This document shows positions 50,428 through 59,333 of a stretch of 64,000 nucleotides of DNA, in pieces. The position numbers and the translations under genes are program-made. Source of the DNA: Lysobacteraceae bacterium CU05-9. GTDB taxonomy: Bacteria > Pseudomonadota > Gammaproteobacteria > Xanthomonadales > Xanthomonadaceae. The stretch spans positions 1 to 64,000 of the forward strand of contig SWJS01000008.1 of NCBI GenBank assembly GCA_007556525.1. The letters are read 5' to 3'. How positions within the stretch are numbered: position 1 is the first letter of the stretch; each line of letters starts with the position of its first letter. The notes below the pieces were generated by a model. That model searched no databases. It was not told the DNA's origin and saw nothing but the letters and a program-made list of their open reading frames with translations.

Positions 50428-52020
50428 ATGAGCGACAAGCCTCTTACCGACGTCACATTTGACACATTCGGACTGCACCCGGCACTTCTCGCCGGTCTCG
50501 AATCCGCCGGATTCACCCGCACGACCCCCATTCAAGCACTGACTCTGCCGATCGCCCTCGATGGCCGCGATGTTGCAGGACAAGCGCAGACTGGCACTGG
50601 CAAAACGTTGGCATTCCTCGTCGCCGTCATGAACCGGTTGCTCACGCGTCCGGCTCTGGGTGACCGCAAGCCGCAGGATCCGCGCGCGTTGATTCTCGCG
50701 CCGACCCGCGAGCTCGCCATCCAGATCCACAAGGACGCCGTGAAGTTCGGCAATGAACTCGGTCTACGCTTCGCCTTGATCTACGGCGGCGTGGATTACG
50801 ACAAGCAACGCGAATTGCTGCAACAAGGTGTCGACGTCATCATCGCAACACCAGGTCGTTTGATCGATTACGTCAAGCAGAACCAAGTCGTCTCGTTGCA
50901 TGCGTGCGAGATTTGCGTGCTGGACGAAGCCGACCGCATGTTCGACATGGGATTCATCAAGGACATCCGCTTCCTGCTGCGTCGCATGCCGATCCGCACG
51001 ACACGTCAAACATTGCTGTTCTCGGCAACGTTGTCGCACCGTGTTTTGGAACTGGCATACGAACACATGAACGAGCCCGAGAAGCTCGTCGTGGAAACCG
51101 ATACCATCACCGCATCGCGCATCCGTCAAACGGTTTACTTCCCGTCGGACGAGGACAAGATTCCGTTGCTGCTCGGCTTGATGTCTCGCACAGAGAACGC
51201 ACGGTCGATCGTGTTCGTGAATACGAAGCATTTTGTAGAACGAGTCGCGCGCGCGTTGGAACGAGCGGGTTATGGTGTGGGTGTTTTGAGTGGTGACGTT
51301 CCGCAGAAGAAACGCGAAACACTGCTGCGCCGATTCCAAGCCGGTCAACTTGAAGTGTTGGTCGCAACCGACGTCGCCGCCCGCGGCTTGCACATCGACG
51401 GCATCTCGCACGTCTATAACTATGACTTGCCGTTCGACGCCGAAGATTACGTGCACCGTATCGGACGCACCGCGCGTTTGGGCATGGAAGGTGATGCGAT
51501 TAGTTTTGCTTGCGAACGTTACGCAATGTCGTTGCCCGACATCGAAACGTACATCGACCAAAAAATCCCCACCGCCCACGTCGAACCCGAGTTATTGATT
51601 TCACTGCCGCGTCCTGAGCGTCCGAAGGTGGAAGGTGAGACGGAGTCCGTCGGCGCGATCTTCAAGGAAGCACGCGAATTCCAGGATGCGAAGAATGCGA
51701 AGCATGGCGATGGCCCCGCCAAAAAACGCCGCCCTCGCCGTCGCAAGCCGCGCACCGATGATGCGACTGGCGCGACCGCTGCACCGAAGCCCGAAGTTGC
51801 CGTGACGCCTAACGTCGATGGTGCGCCGAAGGATGAGCAGCGCGCGAAGCGTCGCCGCCGCCGTAAGCCGAAGCGTCCACACGAAGCAACGGTTGCAACG
51901 GAAGCGCCGGCACGCGCGCCGAAGAACGTTGAAGCGCCTGCGCCTGTCGCGCCGAAGAAAGTCGGCCTGGTCACGCGGGTGAGTAACAAGTTGAAGAATC
52001 TTTTTGGCGGAAAGAAATAA
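50428..52020 (+). CDS. rhlB: DEAD-box RNA helicase RhlB
   Basis: RhlB unwinds structured RNA and is part of the RNA degradosome in gammaproteobacteria. The 530-residue protein has the Q motif (TPIQALTLP), AQTGTGKT at about 53-60, DEAD in [16 protein letters not shown], and the helicase motifs [11 protein letters not shown] and [10 protein letters not shown]. The C-terminus (residues about 400-530) is a long basic, Ala/Pro/Lys/Arg-rich tail without conserved domain, which may bind RNA or RNase E. ftsE begins 12 bases downstream. Confidence 0.95.
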   Translation: MSDKPLTDVTFDTFGLHPALLAGLESAGFTRTTPIQALTLPIALDGRDVAGQAQTGTGKTLAFLVAVMNRLLTRPALGDRKPQDPRALILAPTRELAIQIHKDAVKFGNELGLRFALIYGGVDYDKQRELLQQGVDVIIATPGRLIDYVKQNQVVSLHACEICVLDEADRMFDMGFIKDIRFLLRRMPIRTTRQTLLFSATLSHRVLELAYEHMNEPEKLVVETDTITASRIRQTVYFPSDEDKIPLLLGLMSRTENARSIVFVNTKHFVERVARALERAGYGVGVLSGDVPQKKRETLLRRFQAGQLEVLVATDVAARGLHIDGISHVYNYDLPFDAEDYVHRIGRTARLGMEGDAISFACERYAMSLPDIETYIDQKIPTAHVEPELLISLPRPERPKVEGETESVGAIFKEAREFQDAKNAKHGDGPAKKRRPRRRKPRTDDATGATAAPKPEVAVTPNVDGAPKDEQRAKRRRRRKPKRPHEATVATEAPARAPKNVEAPAPVAPKKVGLVTRVSNKLKNLFGGKK

Positions 52021-52032
52021 GGTCCGAAGCGA

Positions 52033-52719
52033 ATGAGTGTTCTGCGATTTGAAGGTGTGACGAAGCGATACGACGGTGGTCACGTCGCGCTGGACAACAT
52101 CAATTTCAATTTGGCGAAAGGCGAGATGGCGTTCATCACCGGGCATTCCGGTGCGGGTAAGTCGACGCTGCTCAAGTTGATCCATCTTGCGGAACGTCCG
52201 ACGCGAGGGTCGGTTTTTTTCAATGATGCAAACTTGCTGAAAACGAAAGGCCGCAAAATTGCATTCCACCGCCGCGCCGTCAGCGTGGTCTACCAGGATC
52301 ACCGTTTGCTGATGGACCGCACGATTGCCGATAACGTTGCGTTGCCATTGTTGTTGCGTGGCATGCGCCGTGATGAAGTCAATCGCCGCGTGAAAGAGAT
52401 TCTCGAACGCGTCGGTCTCGGTGCGCGATTGAAAGCCTTGCCGGGTCAGTTGTCGGCAGGTGAACAACAACGCGTTGGCATTGCTCGCGCGATTGTGTCG
52501 GAGCCTGATTTGCTGGTGGCCGATGAGCCGACCGGAAATCTCGATCCAACGTTGTCTTCAGAAATCATGAGCTTGTTTGCATCGTTGCCCGATCGTGGCA
52601 CGAGTGTGTTGATCGCATCGCATGATCTGGCGTTGGTGCGTCGCATGCGCAAGCGTGTTTTGGTTTTGAATCATGGTCAGTTGGCGGATGACATTTCGGC
52701 GGAGGACTTGGCGGAATGA
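52033..52719 (+). CDS. ftsE: Cell-division ABC ATPase FtsE
   Basis: FtsE with FtsX couples septal peptidoglycan hydrolysis to division through periplasmic amidase activators. The 228-residue ATPase has Walker A GHSGAGKS (about 37-44), the signature LSAGEQQRVGIARA, and Walker B LLVADEPTGNLDP. The signature's second residue is Ala rather than Gly, as in some other gammaproteobacterial FtsE. The ftsX start overlaps the stop by four bases. Confidence 0.96.
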   Translation: MSVLRFEGVTKRYDGGHVALDNINFNLAKGEMAFITGHSGAGKSTLLKLIHLAERPTRGSVFFNDANLLKTKGRKIAFHRRAVSVVYQDHRLLMDRTIADNVALPLLLRGMRRDEVNRRVKEILERVGLGARLKALPGQLSAGEQQRVGIARAIVSEPDLLVADEPTGNLDPTLSSEIMSLFASLPDRGTSVLIASHDLALVRRMRKRVLVLNHGQLADDISAEDLAE

Positions 52720-53663
52720 ACACGAATTCGATTGACCACGAAAAGGGACTGCACCACAGCGGTTTTCGCACGTATTTTGATCACCATTTGTTTTCGTTGC
52801 TGCGCAGTCTCGGCAACATGTTGCGCAAGCCGATTGGTTCGTTGTTGACGATTGCTGTGATGGCGATTGCGTTGGCGTTGCCTTTGGGCTTGCTCGCATC
52901 GTTGGCGAACGTTGAGCGCTTCACCGGAAATGTGCAGGAATCGCGGGAAATCAGCGTGTTCCTGAAACCTGACGTTTCGGTTGGTGCGGCAGGTGCGTTG
53001 GCGGATCAATGGCGTGCATTGCCGGACGTTGCTGACGTCAAGTTGGTGACACCCGAAGAAGGTTTGGCGCAATTGCGTGAGACGACGCAGCTGGGCACAA
53101 CGATCGAGAACATCGAATCCAATCCCTTGCCATCATTGTTGGTGGTGACACCACGACGTAACGAAAACAAACTCGCACAAACACTCAGCACCTCACCGGA
53201 AGTCGATGTCGTGCAACACGACAAAGCTTGGCGTGATCGTTTGAATGGTTGGATTGGGTTCGGACGCAATATTGCATTGGTGTTGGCGACGTTGCTCGGA
53301 CTTGGCGCCGTGTTGATTGTTGGCAACGCTGTCCGTGCAGACATTCAAGCGCACCGTGAAGAGATCGGAGTGCTTCAGCATTTGGGTGCGACGGATGGTT
53401 TTATCAGAAGGCCGTTTCTTTACCTCGGCGCAGTACTTGGTTTGTTGGCCGGCGCTGCCGCGTTAGGTTTGCTCACCGCCGCGAATTATTGGTTGCAACC
53501 GTCGTTGACGGAGCTTGCCGCAAGTTACGGTTCGCGCTTCATGATTCAAGGCTTCAACGTCGTGCAGGCAACTGGGATCGTATTGGTCGCCGGTTTGCTG
53601 GGTTGGATCGGTGCGGGCTTGGTCACGGGTCATTATTTACGCGACACACGTCCTAACCAATGA
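52716..53663 (+). CDS. ftsX: Cell-division permease-like protein FtsX
   Basis: This 315-residue membrane protein has a cytoplasmic N-terminus, a first helix near residues 45-67 (LLTIAVMAIALALPLGLLAS), a periplasmic domain with EISVFLKPDVS and the conserved PLPSLLVVTP pattern, and three C-terminal helices. It partners FtsE; the pair overlaps by four bases. The ung start overlaps its stop by four bases. Confidence 0.95.
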   Translation: MNTNSIDHEKGLHHSGFRTYFDHHLFSLLRSLGNMLRKPIGSLLTIAVMAIALALPLGLLASLANVERFTGNVQESREISVFLKPDVSVGAAGALADQWRALPDVADVKLVTPEEGLAQLRETTQLGTTIENIESNPLPSLLVVTPRRNENKLAQTLSTSPEVDVVQHDKAWRDRLNGWIGFGRNIALVLATLLGLGAVLIVGNAVRADIQAHREEIGVLQHLGATDGFIRRPFLYLGAVLGLLAGAAALGLLTAANYWLQPSLTELAASYGSRFMIQGFNVVQATGIVLVAGLLGWIGAGLVTGHYLRDTRPNQ

Positions 53664-54349
53664 CTACGCCAGCCGGTGCGATTGATGAGTCCTGGCAAAA
53701 AGTCCTCGGCCCATACCTCGCCTCACCACCCATGGATGACTTGCGCGCGTTCCTCAAGGAACGCTTGAAGCAGGGCGCCCGCATTTATCCCGCGAAGGAA
53801 AATTGGTTCGCAGCGCTCAACGCCACCAAGTTCGAAGACGTCAAAGTCGTGATCATCGGACAGGATCCGTATCACGGGGCAGGGCAGGCGCATGGCTTGG
53901 CTTTCTCCGTGCCTGACGGAACGCGCATTCCGCCATCGCTCGTCAACATCTACAAAGAGATGGCGTCGAAAATGGTGATGGACCCGCCCAAGCACGGCAA
54001 TCTCAGCGACTGGGCCGCGCAAGGTGTGCTACTGCTCAACGCGGTGCTGACCGTTGAAGATGCGCAACCCGGCGCACACGTCGGCCGCGGTTGGGAAGGC
54101 TTCACCGATGAGATCATCCGCCAGCTCAACGACCACCGCGAAAATCTCGTTTTCATGCTCTGGGGTGCCTATGCCCAAGCGAAGGGCAAGGTCATCGACC
54201 GCACGCGGCACTGCGTCCTGACCGCACCGCACCCGTCGCCCCTGTCGGCCCATCGGGGGTTTCTGGGCTGCGATCATTTTGGCAAGGCGAATCGCTACCT
54301 CCGTGCCCACAGCCAAAAAGACATCGACTGGACCCGCCTCTCCCGCTGA
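53660..54349 (+). CDS. ung: Uracil-DNA glycosylase
   Basis: Ung removes uracil from DNA. The 229-residue protein has the catalytic-water loop GQDPYHG (about residues 67-73), LLNAVLTVE, and the C-terminal [11 protein letters not shown] with the catalytic histidine. Its start overlaps ftsX by four bases (ATGA), so it is translated with the division genes; ung between ftsX and rpoH is not the order I know from E. coli. Confidence 0.96.
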   Translation: MTTPAGAIDESWQKVLGPYLASPPMDDLRAFLKERLKQGARIYPAKENWFAALNATKFEDVKVVIIGQDPYHGAGQAHGLAFSVPDGTRIPPSLVNIYKEMASKMVMDPPKHGNLSDWAAQGVLLLNAVLTVEDAQPGAHVGRGWEGFTDEIIRQLNDHRENLVFMLWGAYAQAKGKVIDRTRHCVLTAPHPSPLSAHRGFLGCDHFGKANRYLRAHSQKDIDWTRLSR

Positions 54350-54423
54350 ACCTCGCATTCAGGTTTGCTTTAACTTATTGCCCGCAAACCGCGAAAGTCC
54401 GCTGTCTGTCACGGTTTTGGGGA

Positions 54424-54450
54424 TTAGCACTCTAGGGTGGAGAGTGCTAA
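54424..54450 (+). promoter_or_regulatory. CIRCE element (HrcA operator) upstream of rpoH
   Basis: TTAGCACTC (54424-54432), nine-base spacer, GAGTGCTAA (54442-54450) is an exact match to the CIRCE consensus. It ends 11 bases before the chosen rpoH ATG, in the expected promoter/leader region. HrcA, the known CIRCE-binding repressor, is not encoded in this window. Confidence 0.93.
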
Positions 54451-54461
54451 TATGGTCGCCT

Positions 54462-55355
54462 ATGACAAATATTACCTCCTCAGCAATTCCTTCCTCCGGC
54501 GCACTGTCGGTCTCGACCATGCCGGTTCCAAGCCCGCTTGGCTCGCTGGAATCGTACATTGGTGCCGTCAATCAAATTCCTGTTCTTGCCGTCGAAGATG
54601 AGCAAGCACTTGCGCGTCAGTATCGCGATGAAGAAAGCCTGGACGCGGCGCGTGAACTCGTGCATTCGCACTTGCGCTTCGTTGTGCACGTCGCGCGCGG
54701 CTACCGCGGCTACGGTTTGCCGCTTGGCGATCTGATTCAAGAAGGCAACATCGGCTTGATGAAAGCGGTGAAGCGTTTTGACCCGGATCAAGGCGTGCGT
54801 CTCGTATCGTTTGCCGTGCATTGGATCCGTGCAGAGATGCATGAGTTCATCCTGAAGAACTGGCGCATCGTGAAGGTTGCGACGACGAAGGCACAGCGTA
54901 AGTTGTTTTTTAACCTGCGTAAGTCAAAGACCCGTCTCGGTTGGATGAACTACGAAGAAGTGCAGGCGATCGCTGCTGACCTGAATGTTTCGGAGAAGGA
55001 AGTGCTCGAAATGGAATCGCGACTGAGTGGTCGTGATATCGGTTTTGACATGCCTTCCGATGACGATGATGAGCATGCACCACCATCGCCGGCTGCTTAC
55101 CTGCGTTCTTCCGATGAAGATCCTTCGCAGATGTATGAGCGCGAAGATGAAGAGTCGAACATGATGGCTTCGTTGGCGTCCGGTCTCGCCGCATTGGATG
55201 AGCGTTCGCGTGAAATCATCAAGCGCCGTTGGCTCGACAGTGAAGCGAAGTCGACGTTGCAGGATCTCGCGGATGAGTATGGCGTGTCGGCGGAGCGGAT
55301 TCGTCAGATTGAAGTAAACGCGATGAAGAAACTGAAAGCGAGCTTCGCGCTGTAA
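54462..55355 (+). CDS. rpoH: RNA polymerase heat-shock sigma factor RpoH (sigma-32)
   Basis: RpoH directs transcription of heat-shock chaperone and protease genes. The 297-residue protein matches E. coli sigma-32 throughout: region 2 with [19 protein letters not shown] and [16 protein letters not shown], the RpoH box [12 protein letters not shown], and region 4 with [20 protein letters not shown]. The ATG at 54462 follows a perfect CIRCE palindrome; a later ATG at 54519 would shorten the N-terminus. The frame extends upstream to 54279 within ung but is not a coding start. Confidence 0.96.
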   Translation: MTNITSSAIPSSGALSVSTMPVPSPLGSLESYIGAVNQIPVLAVEDEQALARQYRDEESLDAARELVHSHLRFVVHVARGYRGYGLPLGDLIQEGNIGLMKAVKRFDPDQGVRLVSFAVHWIRAEMHEFILKNWRIVKVATTKAQRKLFFNLRKSKTRLGWMNYEEVQAIAADLNVSEKEVLEMESRLSGRDIGFDMPSDDDDEHAPPSPAAYLRSSDEDPSQMYEREDEESNMMASLASGLAALDERSREIIKRRWLDSEAKSTLQDLADEYGVSAERIRQIEVNAMKKLKASFAL

Positions 55356-55382
55356 GGCTTCGCCGAGTTGGAGTTAGAGTTA

Positions 55383-55420
55383 GAGGAGTGAGTCGGTGGA
55401 TTCACTCCTCTTCTTTTTTT
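55383..55420 (+). terminator. Terminator of rpoH (GAGTTAG element fused to T-tract)
   Basis: GAGGAGTGA (55383-55391) pairs with TCACTCCTC (55402-55410), followed by TTC and eight T residues. The left side continues a GAGTTAG-type repeat that starts 10 bases after the rpoH stop. Confidence 0.9.
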
Positions 55421-55548
55421 TGGAGTGTGGTTGCGTGAACGGTTAACGTCATGAAAAGAGTGATGATCCACGAACGATGTTGATGCCGCACTAACGGAGC
55501 GCATGGAATAGTAAAGAGATGTGAATAAGTTAAGTCGCTGAGCGTCTT

Positions 55549-56247
55549 ATGAAGGTCATAGTTAGAGGCATCTCCGATCCTTCCCGGTGGGCGGGGTTTC
55601 ATTCGTACGAGCAGTTTATCGAGTTTCTGGAGTCGCAGTATCCAGGGGGGGCGGTGGAATCGGATCATGACTCGCCAATTGATGATGATGCCGGGTACAG
55701 CATCGAGCCAGATCTGGCTGTGCTCATGTCCTCCGAGGTGGTTCGCAACCTGTACGAAGGATTGAAAACAAAAATCCTTGAGAGCGTAAAATTAACGGCA
55801 TCCCTGGCAAATTATCTCAGAGAGCACCCAGAAGGGTTTGATGGGTCCGGAAATGGCAATGGTTTGTTCACGCCGAGTACCTCGAAAATCTCGCTGCCCG
55901 TCTGGGTAACGTCGAATCCAATAACGGAAATTTACCTCTCATCGGCACTCCTTTCCCTATCTCATGAATTGGCGCATGCAGATCATTGGCGAAATTCGCC
56001 TCAGACATTCGGCGGCATTAGTTCTGAAGTAGATGCGATTTTTGACTCACTCGCGATTCTTTATGCGGCTGGGTTCCCGTGGGCAGGCGTGGTAAAGCCT
56101 CCGTTTGGGCCGGATGCATTGGCATACTCATCAATGGCCAAGTATTTCGATGGACGTCTTAGTCTGGAAGGTGCCCACGCAGAAGCTGCGGCTCAATATC
56201 GGGATCCCGGTGATGCTCGGGTCGCTGGCGTTGGAAACGGCGCATGA
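55549..56247 (+). CDS. Unrecognised HExxH (zinc-metallopeptidase-like) protein
   Basis: This 232-residue protein has no signal peptide or membrane helix. It carries SLSHELAHADHW with HExxH at about residues 139-143 and Glu at about 160 (GGISSEVDAI), a spacing compatible with a gluzincin-type zinc site. The rest (an acidic DSPIDDDAGY near 41-50) matches no family I recognise. It overlaps a lipoprotein gene by four bases and looks like the first gene of a three-gene cassette. Codon use is less regular than that of neighbouring core genes, which hints at horizontal origin. Confidence 0.65.
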   Translation: MKVIVRGISDPSRWAGFHSYEQFIEFLESQYPGGAVESDHDSPIDDDAGYSIEPDLAVLMSSEVVRNLYEGLKTKILESVKLTASLANYLREHPEGFDGSGNGNGLFTPSTSKISLPVWVTSNPITEIYLSSALLSLSHELAHADHWRNSPQTFGGISSEVDAIFDSLAILYAAGFPWAGVVKPPFGPDALAYSSMAKYFDGRLSLEGAHAEAAAQYRDPGDARVAGVGNGA

Positions 56248-57065
56248 GGCTCTCACCGCGCATCGCGTCAATGGTGAGTGCATTTTTATTGTCAAGCTGC
56301 GCATCGCTGGCATCGGATGCGGCGAAACTCAAACTCATCATGACAAACGTGGATAACGGCACTACGAGTTTGCCAGACGGCTGGAGGAAAACTTCCGAGA
56401 ACTGTCAGGGCGGAGTCTGCGCATTGGACCTGGTGCAGGAAGTGGGAGACTGCAGCGCGACGGTGTTCGCGGGACCACTTGACCGCTTTGTCGACTCGTG
56501 GATGATCCAGCACAATGTCGGACTGGCAAATCCCGTCGCATACGTGTTCGGACCGTTTGGCAGCCTGCAAGTGGGCAAAATGCAAACGGGTTCTGCGTGC
56601 AAGACGGAAATCCGGATTACACGGCAACTGAAACCGGCGACACCGCCCAAATGGGTCTACGACATCGTCGATTATGCGGGTCCGGGCTCGATCACACTTG
56701 CAACACTTCGGACATTCCTCAGTTCGTCAGATCAGCGTGAGACATTAGCGCATTTCGTCGCAAGGCGTACCGATAGTGGCGTGAAGATTCCTGTCGATTG
56801 GTATACCTCCTTGCGGCCCGGCGCGAGATTGGTCGCGGCTCAGGGTCCAAATGCCACACAGCGCCGTGATTTCCGGATCATGTTTGATACAAAGAACGGT
56901 GAATGCCTAAAGCTTGGCGACGTGACATCATGGGGACTCGGCGAACTGATTGCCCCCGGCAGGACGCCATCCGGCCAGTGGGAAATCGTCACCAGCGGCC
57001 AGCGGATCCTCCTTACTGAGGATGTTGATCGGAGTGAATGCGTCGCCAGGATTTCCACACTTTGA
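56244..57065 (+). CDS. Putative lipoprotein of a metallopeptidase-like cassette
   Basis: This 273-residue protein has a signal peptide with lipobox (AFLLSSC), so it is predicted to be a lipoprotein. The mature part contains paired cysteines (ENCQGGVCAL, GDCSATV, SACKTE, GECLKLG, SECVAR) that suggest disulfides. I do not recognise the family. Its start overlaps the HExxH gene (ATGA), implying coupled translation. Confidence 0.6.
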   Translation: MRLSPRIASMVSAFLLSSCASLASDAAKLKLIMTNVDNGTTSLPDGWRKTSENCQGGVCALDLVQEVGDCSATVFAGPLDRFVDSWMIQHNVGLANPVAYVFGPFGSLQVGKMQTGSACKTEIRITRQLKPATPPKWVYDIVDYAGPGSITLATLRTFLSSSDQRETLAHFVARRTDSGVKIPVDWYTSLRPGARLVAAQGPNATQRRDFRIMFDTKNGECLKLGDVTSWGLGELIAPGRTPSGQWEIVTSGQRILLTEDVDRSECVARISTL

Positions 57066-57088
57066 ATCCCATATGGAGTTATTGATCG

Positions 57089-57469
57089 ATGCGATTCACC
57101 CTGCTAATTATTCTCCTGGCGCCGAGCATCGCGAGCGCAGATCAGTTTATCTACAACGCGTTGCCGGATGCGCTGAGGGGTTTGCAAAAACTCGAAGCCG
57201 CGAAGGAGATTACGCATTTTTGCGCGCCGTGTTCAAACGACAAGCCGCGTCTCGAGAAAGTTCGCGACGTGGGAGTCGATCTCGTCTGGGATTCACGCGC
57301 GACGTCTAAGCCGTATAACGACGGACAGTCGCAGTATTGGCAAGTGTTCGTCAATGACAAGCCGGTCGACATGGCATACGTGTACATCCGCGAAAATGGC
57401 AAGTGGCGCAACCTCGCCGAATCGATCGGACTCAAGCCGAGTGACGTTCCGTCAACTCTGAAACCTTAA
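57089..57469 (+). CDS. Small secreted protein of unknown function
   Basis: This 126-residue protein has a signal peptide ending near IASAD and a mature part of about 107 residues with a CAPCS pair, VGVDLVWDSRAT and YVYIRENGKWRNLAE. The two cysteines are three apart, like a thioredoxin-type or metal-binding pair, but no thioredoxin fold is evident. It follows the lipoprotein gene by 24 bases and ends at a compound inverted repeat. No family is recognised. Confidence 0.6.
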   Translation: MRFTLLIILLAPSIASADQFIYNALPDALRGLQKLEAAKEITHFCAPCSNDKPRLEKVRDVGVDLVWDSRATSKPYNDGQSQYWQVFVNDKPVDMAYVYIRENGKWRNLAESIGLKPSDVPSTLKP

Positions 57470-57570
57470 ACCTAAAACTTGGAAAGAGAGATGGGAGAAA
57501 GGAAAAGGGAATCCGCTCTCCCATTTCCCATTTCCCTTCTCACGTTTCCGGTTTCAGGTTTTAGGTTTAC
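57459..57570. repeat. Compound inverted repeat between the small secreted protein and TfoX genes
   Basis: AAACCTAAAAC in the left arm (57468-57478) is mirrored by GTTTTAGGTTT (57558-57568). Inside, a purine-rich tract of GGGAGAAAGG type from 57493 is mirrored by TCTCCCATTTCCCATTTCCC from 57517. The right arm overlaps the end of the tfoX-like coding sequence. Confidence 0.7.
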
Positions 57571-57883
57571 GTTTTGGCTTCGGCAACGGCAACGCCTGTT
57601 CCGTTTTTCGCAAAATCATTCGCAGCATTTCCGTGTCGTCGAGGAACTCATCGATGACGGGATAGTTTTGGGCACCGGGATAAGGTGGCCTGCGTGGTAC
57701 GCCTTCAAGTTCCGCAATCACCGCGTTCGACGGCTTCAGGAAAAAACAGTTATCACACGCAAACCCGATGACTTTCTCATCGAGATAGAGCGCGTATTCG
57801 CCAAACATTCTTCGGTAAGTTAAATCGGCGCCGAAGCCCGCCTGCTCGACAATGTAGTCGATGAAGTCACGATCCGTTGACAT
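57554..57883 (-). CDS. TfoX N-terminal domain protein
   Basis: This 109-residue protein is the TfoX/Sxy N-terminal domain alone (FIDYIVEQAGFGADLTYRRM, FGEYALYLDEKVIGFACDN). Full-length TfoX/Sxy activates competence genes; N-terminal-domain-only proteins are common and their role is unclear. No C-terminal DNA-binding part is nearby. It is divergent from the VIT1-like gene, with 66 bases between starts. Confidence 0.85.
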   Translation of the reverse strand: MSTDRDFIDYIVEQAGFGADLTYRRMFGEYALYLDEKVIGFACDNCFFLKPSNAVIAELEGVPRRPPYPGAQNYPVIDEFLDDTEMLRMILRKTEQALPLPKPKRKPKT

Positions 57884-57949
57884 TTTTCCGACATCCTGTG
57901 GGTAATGTTTACAATTGCATCATTACTGTAACCTATCCGGGGAAAATCC

Positions 57950-58642
57950 ATGCGTCACGCCGAATCTCACCGCATGCATCGAATTGGCTGGCTACGTGCA
58001 GCCGTTCTTGGCGCCAATGATGGTTTGATTTCCACCGCAAGTTTGGTGGTCGGTGTGGCCGCTTCCGCCGTCGATAAACCTGCAGTGCTCATCGCCGGTG
58101 TGGCCGGAATTGTTGCAGGCGCGATGTCGATGGCGACGGGCGAATACGTTTCGGTGAGTTCGCAATCCGATACTGAGAACGCCGACCTCGAACGCGAGCG
58201 CCGCGAACTTGAAGAGCAACCGGAACTTGAGTTGCGTGAGTTGTCTTTTATCTACCAAAAACGCGGTCTCACTCCCGACCTCGCCGACCAAGTCGCTCAA
58301 CAGTTAACCGAACATGATGCACTCGGCGCTCACGCGCGCGACGAACTCGGCATCAACGAGATGACTTCCGCGAATCCAATCCAAGCTGCCATTGCATCTG
58401 CAGCAGCGTTTACGGTGGGTGCGATTTTGCCCATTCTCGTTGCATGGTTAAGCGCACGCAACGCAATCGTTCCTGGCGTCGCCGCCGCGACGTTAATCGC
58501 ACTTGCGACGCTTGGCGTCATCTCCGCGCGACTCGGTGGTGCACCGGTGCTGCGTCCAACTCTGCGCGTCACGATTTGGGGTGTGTTGGCGATGGCGTTT
58601 ACGTATGGCGTGGGACTACTTTTCAACGTAAACGTTGGTTAG
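57950..58642 (+). CDS. VIT1/CCC1-family iron/manganese transporter
   Basis: This 230-residue membrane protein belongs to the VIT1/CCC1 family, which moves Fe2+ or Mn2+ out of the cytosol. Conserved parts are LGANDGLISTASLVVGV near the N-terminus and AGAMSMATGEYVSVSSQSD, followed by a charged cytoplasmic loop with ELEEQPELELRELS and three more membrane helices. The Glu/Asp-rich loop is a plausible metal-binding region. It has no neighbour that would define its substrate. Confidence 0.92.
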   Translation: MRHAESHRMHRIGWLRAAVLGANDGLISTASLVVGVAASAVDKPAVLIAGVAGIVAGAMSMATGEYVSVSSQSDTENADLERERRELEEQPELELRELSFIYQKRGLTPDLADQVAQQLTEHDALGAHARDELGINEMTSANPIQAAIASAAAFTVGAILPILVAWLSARNAIVPGVAAATLIALATLGVISARLGGAPVLRPTLRVTIWGVLAMAFTYGVGLLFNVNVG

Positions 58643-58651
58643 ACCCAACGC

Positions 58652-58750
58652 GAGTTAGAGTTAGAGGTAGACTATTTAGTGCAAGCCGCGATGCGACAAG
58701 CACACGCCATAGGCGTGTCACACTATATCGTCTACCTCTACCTCTAACTC
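58652..58750. repeat. GAGTTAG-type inverted repeat between VIT1-like gene and tag
   Basis: GAGTTAGAGTTAGAGGTAGAC (written as GAGTTAGAGTTAGAG plus GTAGAC, 58652-58672) is mirrored by GTCTACCTCTACC and TCTAACTC (58730-58750). Inner arms CACACGCC and GGCGTGT surround ATA. The right arm abuts the tag stop codon, so the element is shared by both convergent 3' ends. Confidence 0.85.
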
Positions 58751-59333
58751 ATTCGCAATCAGGCGGTCTAACGGTACACGTATGCACGTGATCGTTGACC
58801 AAGCCACACGATTGCATGAATGCGTGCATCGTCGTCGGCCCCACGAACTTGAAGCCACGTTTGCGCAAGTCTTTTGATAGAGCAACAGACTCAGGTGACG
58901 TCGTGTGCTCGCAGAGATATTCGCGAGTGAGACGCTTCGGACGCTTGGAAACATCCACTTCGAATTGCCACACGTACGAATCCAACGATCCGAATTCCTT
59001 CTGCACTTCGAGAGCGCGTGAAGCGTTGTTTATGACTGCTTCGATTTTGCCGCGGTGACGGATGATGCCGGCGTCGTCGAGCAACGTCAGAACATCACCT
59101 TCATCCATGCGTGCGACGCGAGGGATGTCGAAGCGGTGGAAAACTTCGCGGAAGCGAGGGCGCTTGCGCAGGATCGTTGCCCAGGAGAGGCCGGCCTGGA
59201 AGCCTTCGAGGGAGATCTTTTCAAAAAGACGCGTATCGTCATGCACGGCCGCGCCCCATTCTTCATCGTGGTAGCGTTGCATCTCGGGCGACGTGTCCAT
59301 CGCCCAGGAGCATCGTGGCCGCTCGTCGATCAC
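58749..59333 (-). CDS. tag: DNA-3-methyladenine glycosylase I
   Basis: Tag removes 3-methyladenine from alkylated DNA. The 194-residue protein begins with the RCSWAM zinc-cysteine segment, then HDEEWG, FEKISLEGFQAGLSWATIL, and ends in MHAFMQSCGLVNDH with the other zinc ligands. Its length is typical. The start overlaps the speE stop by four bases. Confidence 0.95.
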   Translation of the reverse strand: MIDERPRCSWAMDTSPEMQRYHDEEWGAAVHDDTRLFEKISLEGFQAGLSWATILRKRPRFREVFHRFDIPRVARMDEGDVLTLLDDAGIIRHRGKIEAVINNASRALEVQKEFGSLDSYVWQFEVDVSKRPKRLTREYLCEHTTSPESVALSKDLRKRGFKFVGPTTMHAFMQSCGLVNDHVHTCTVRPPDCE

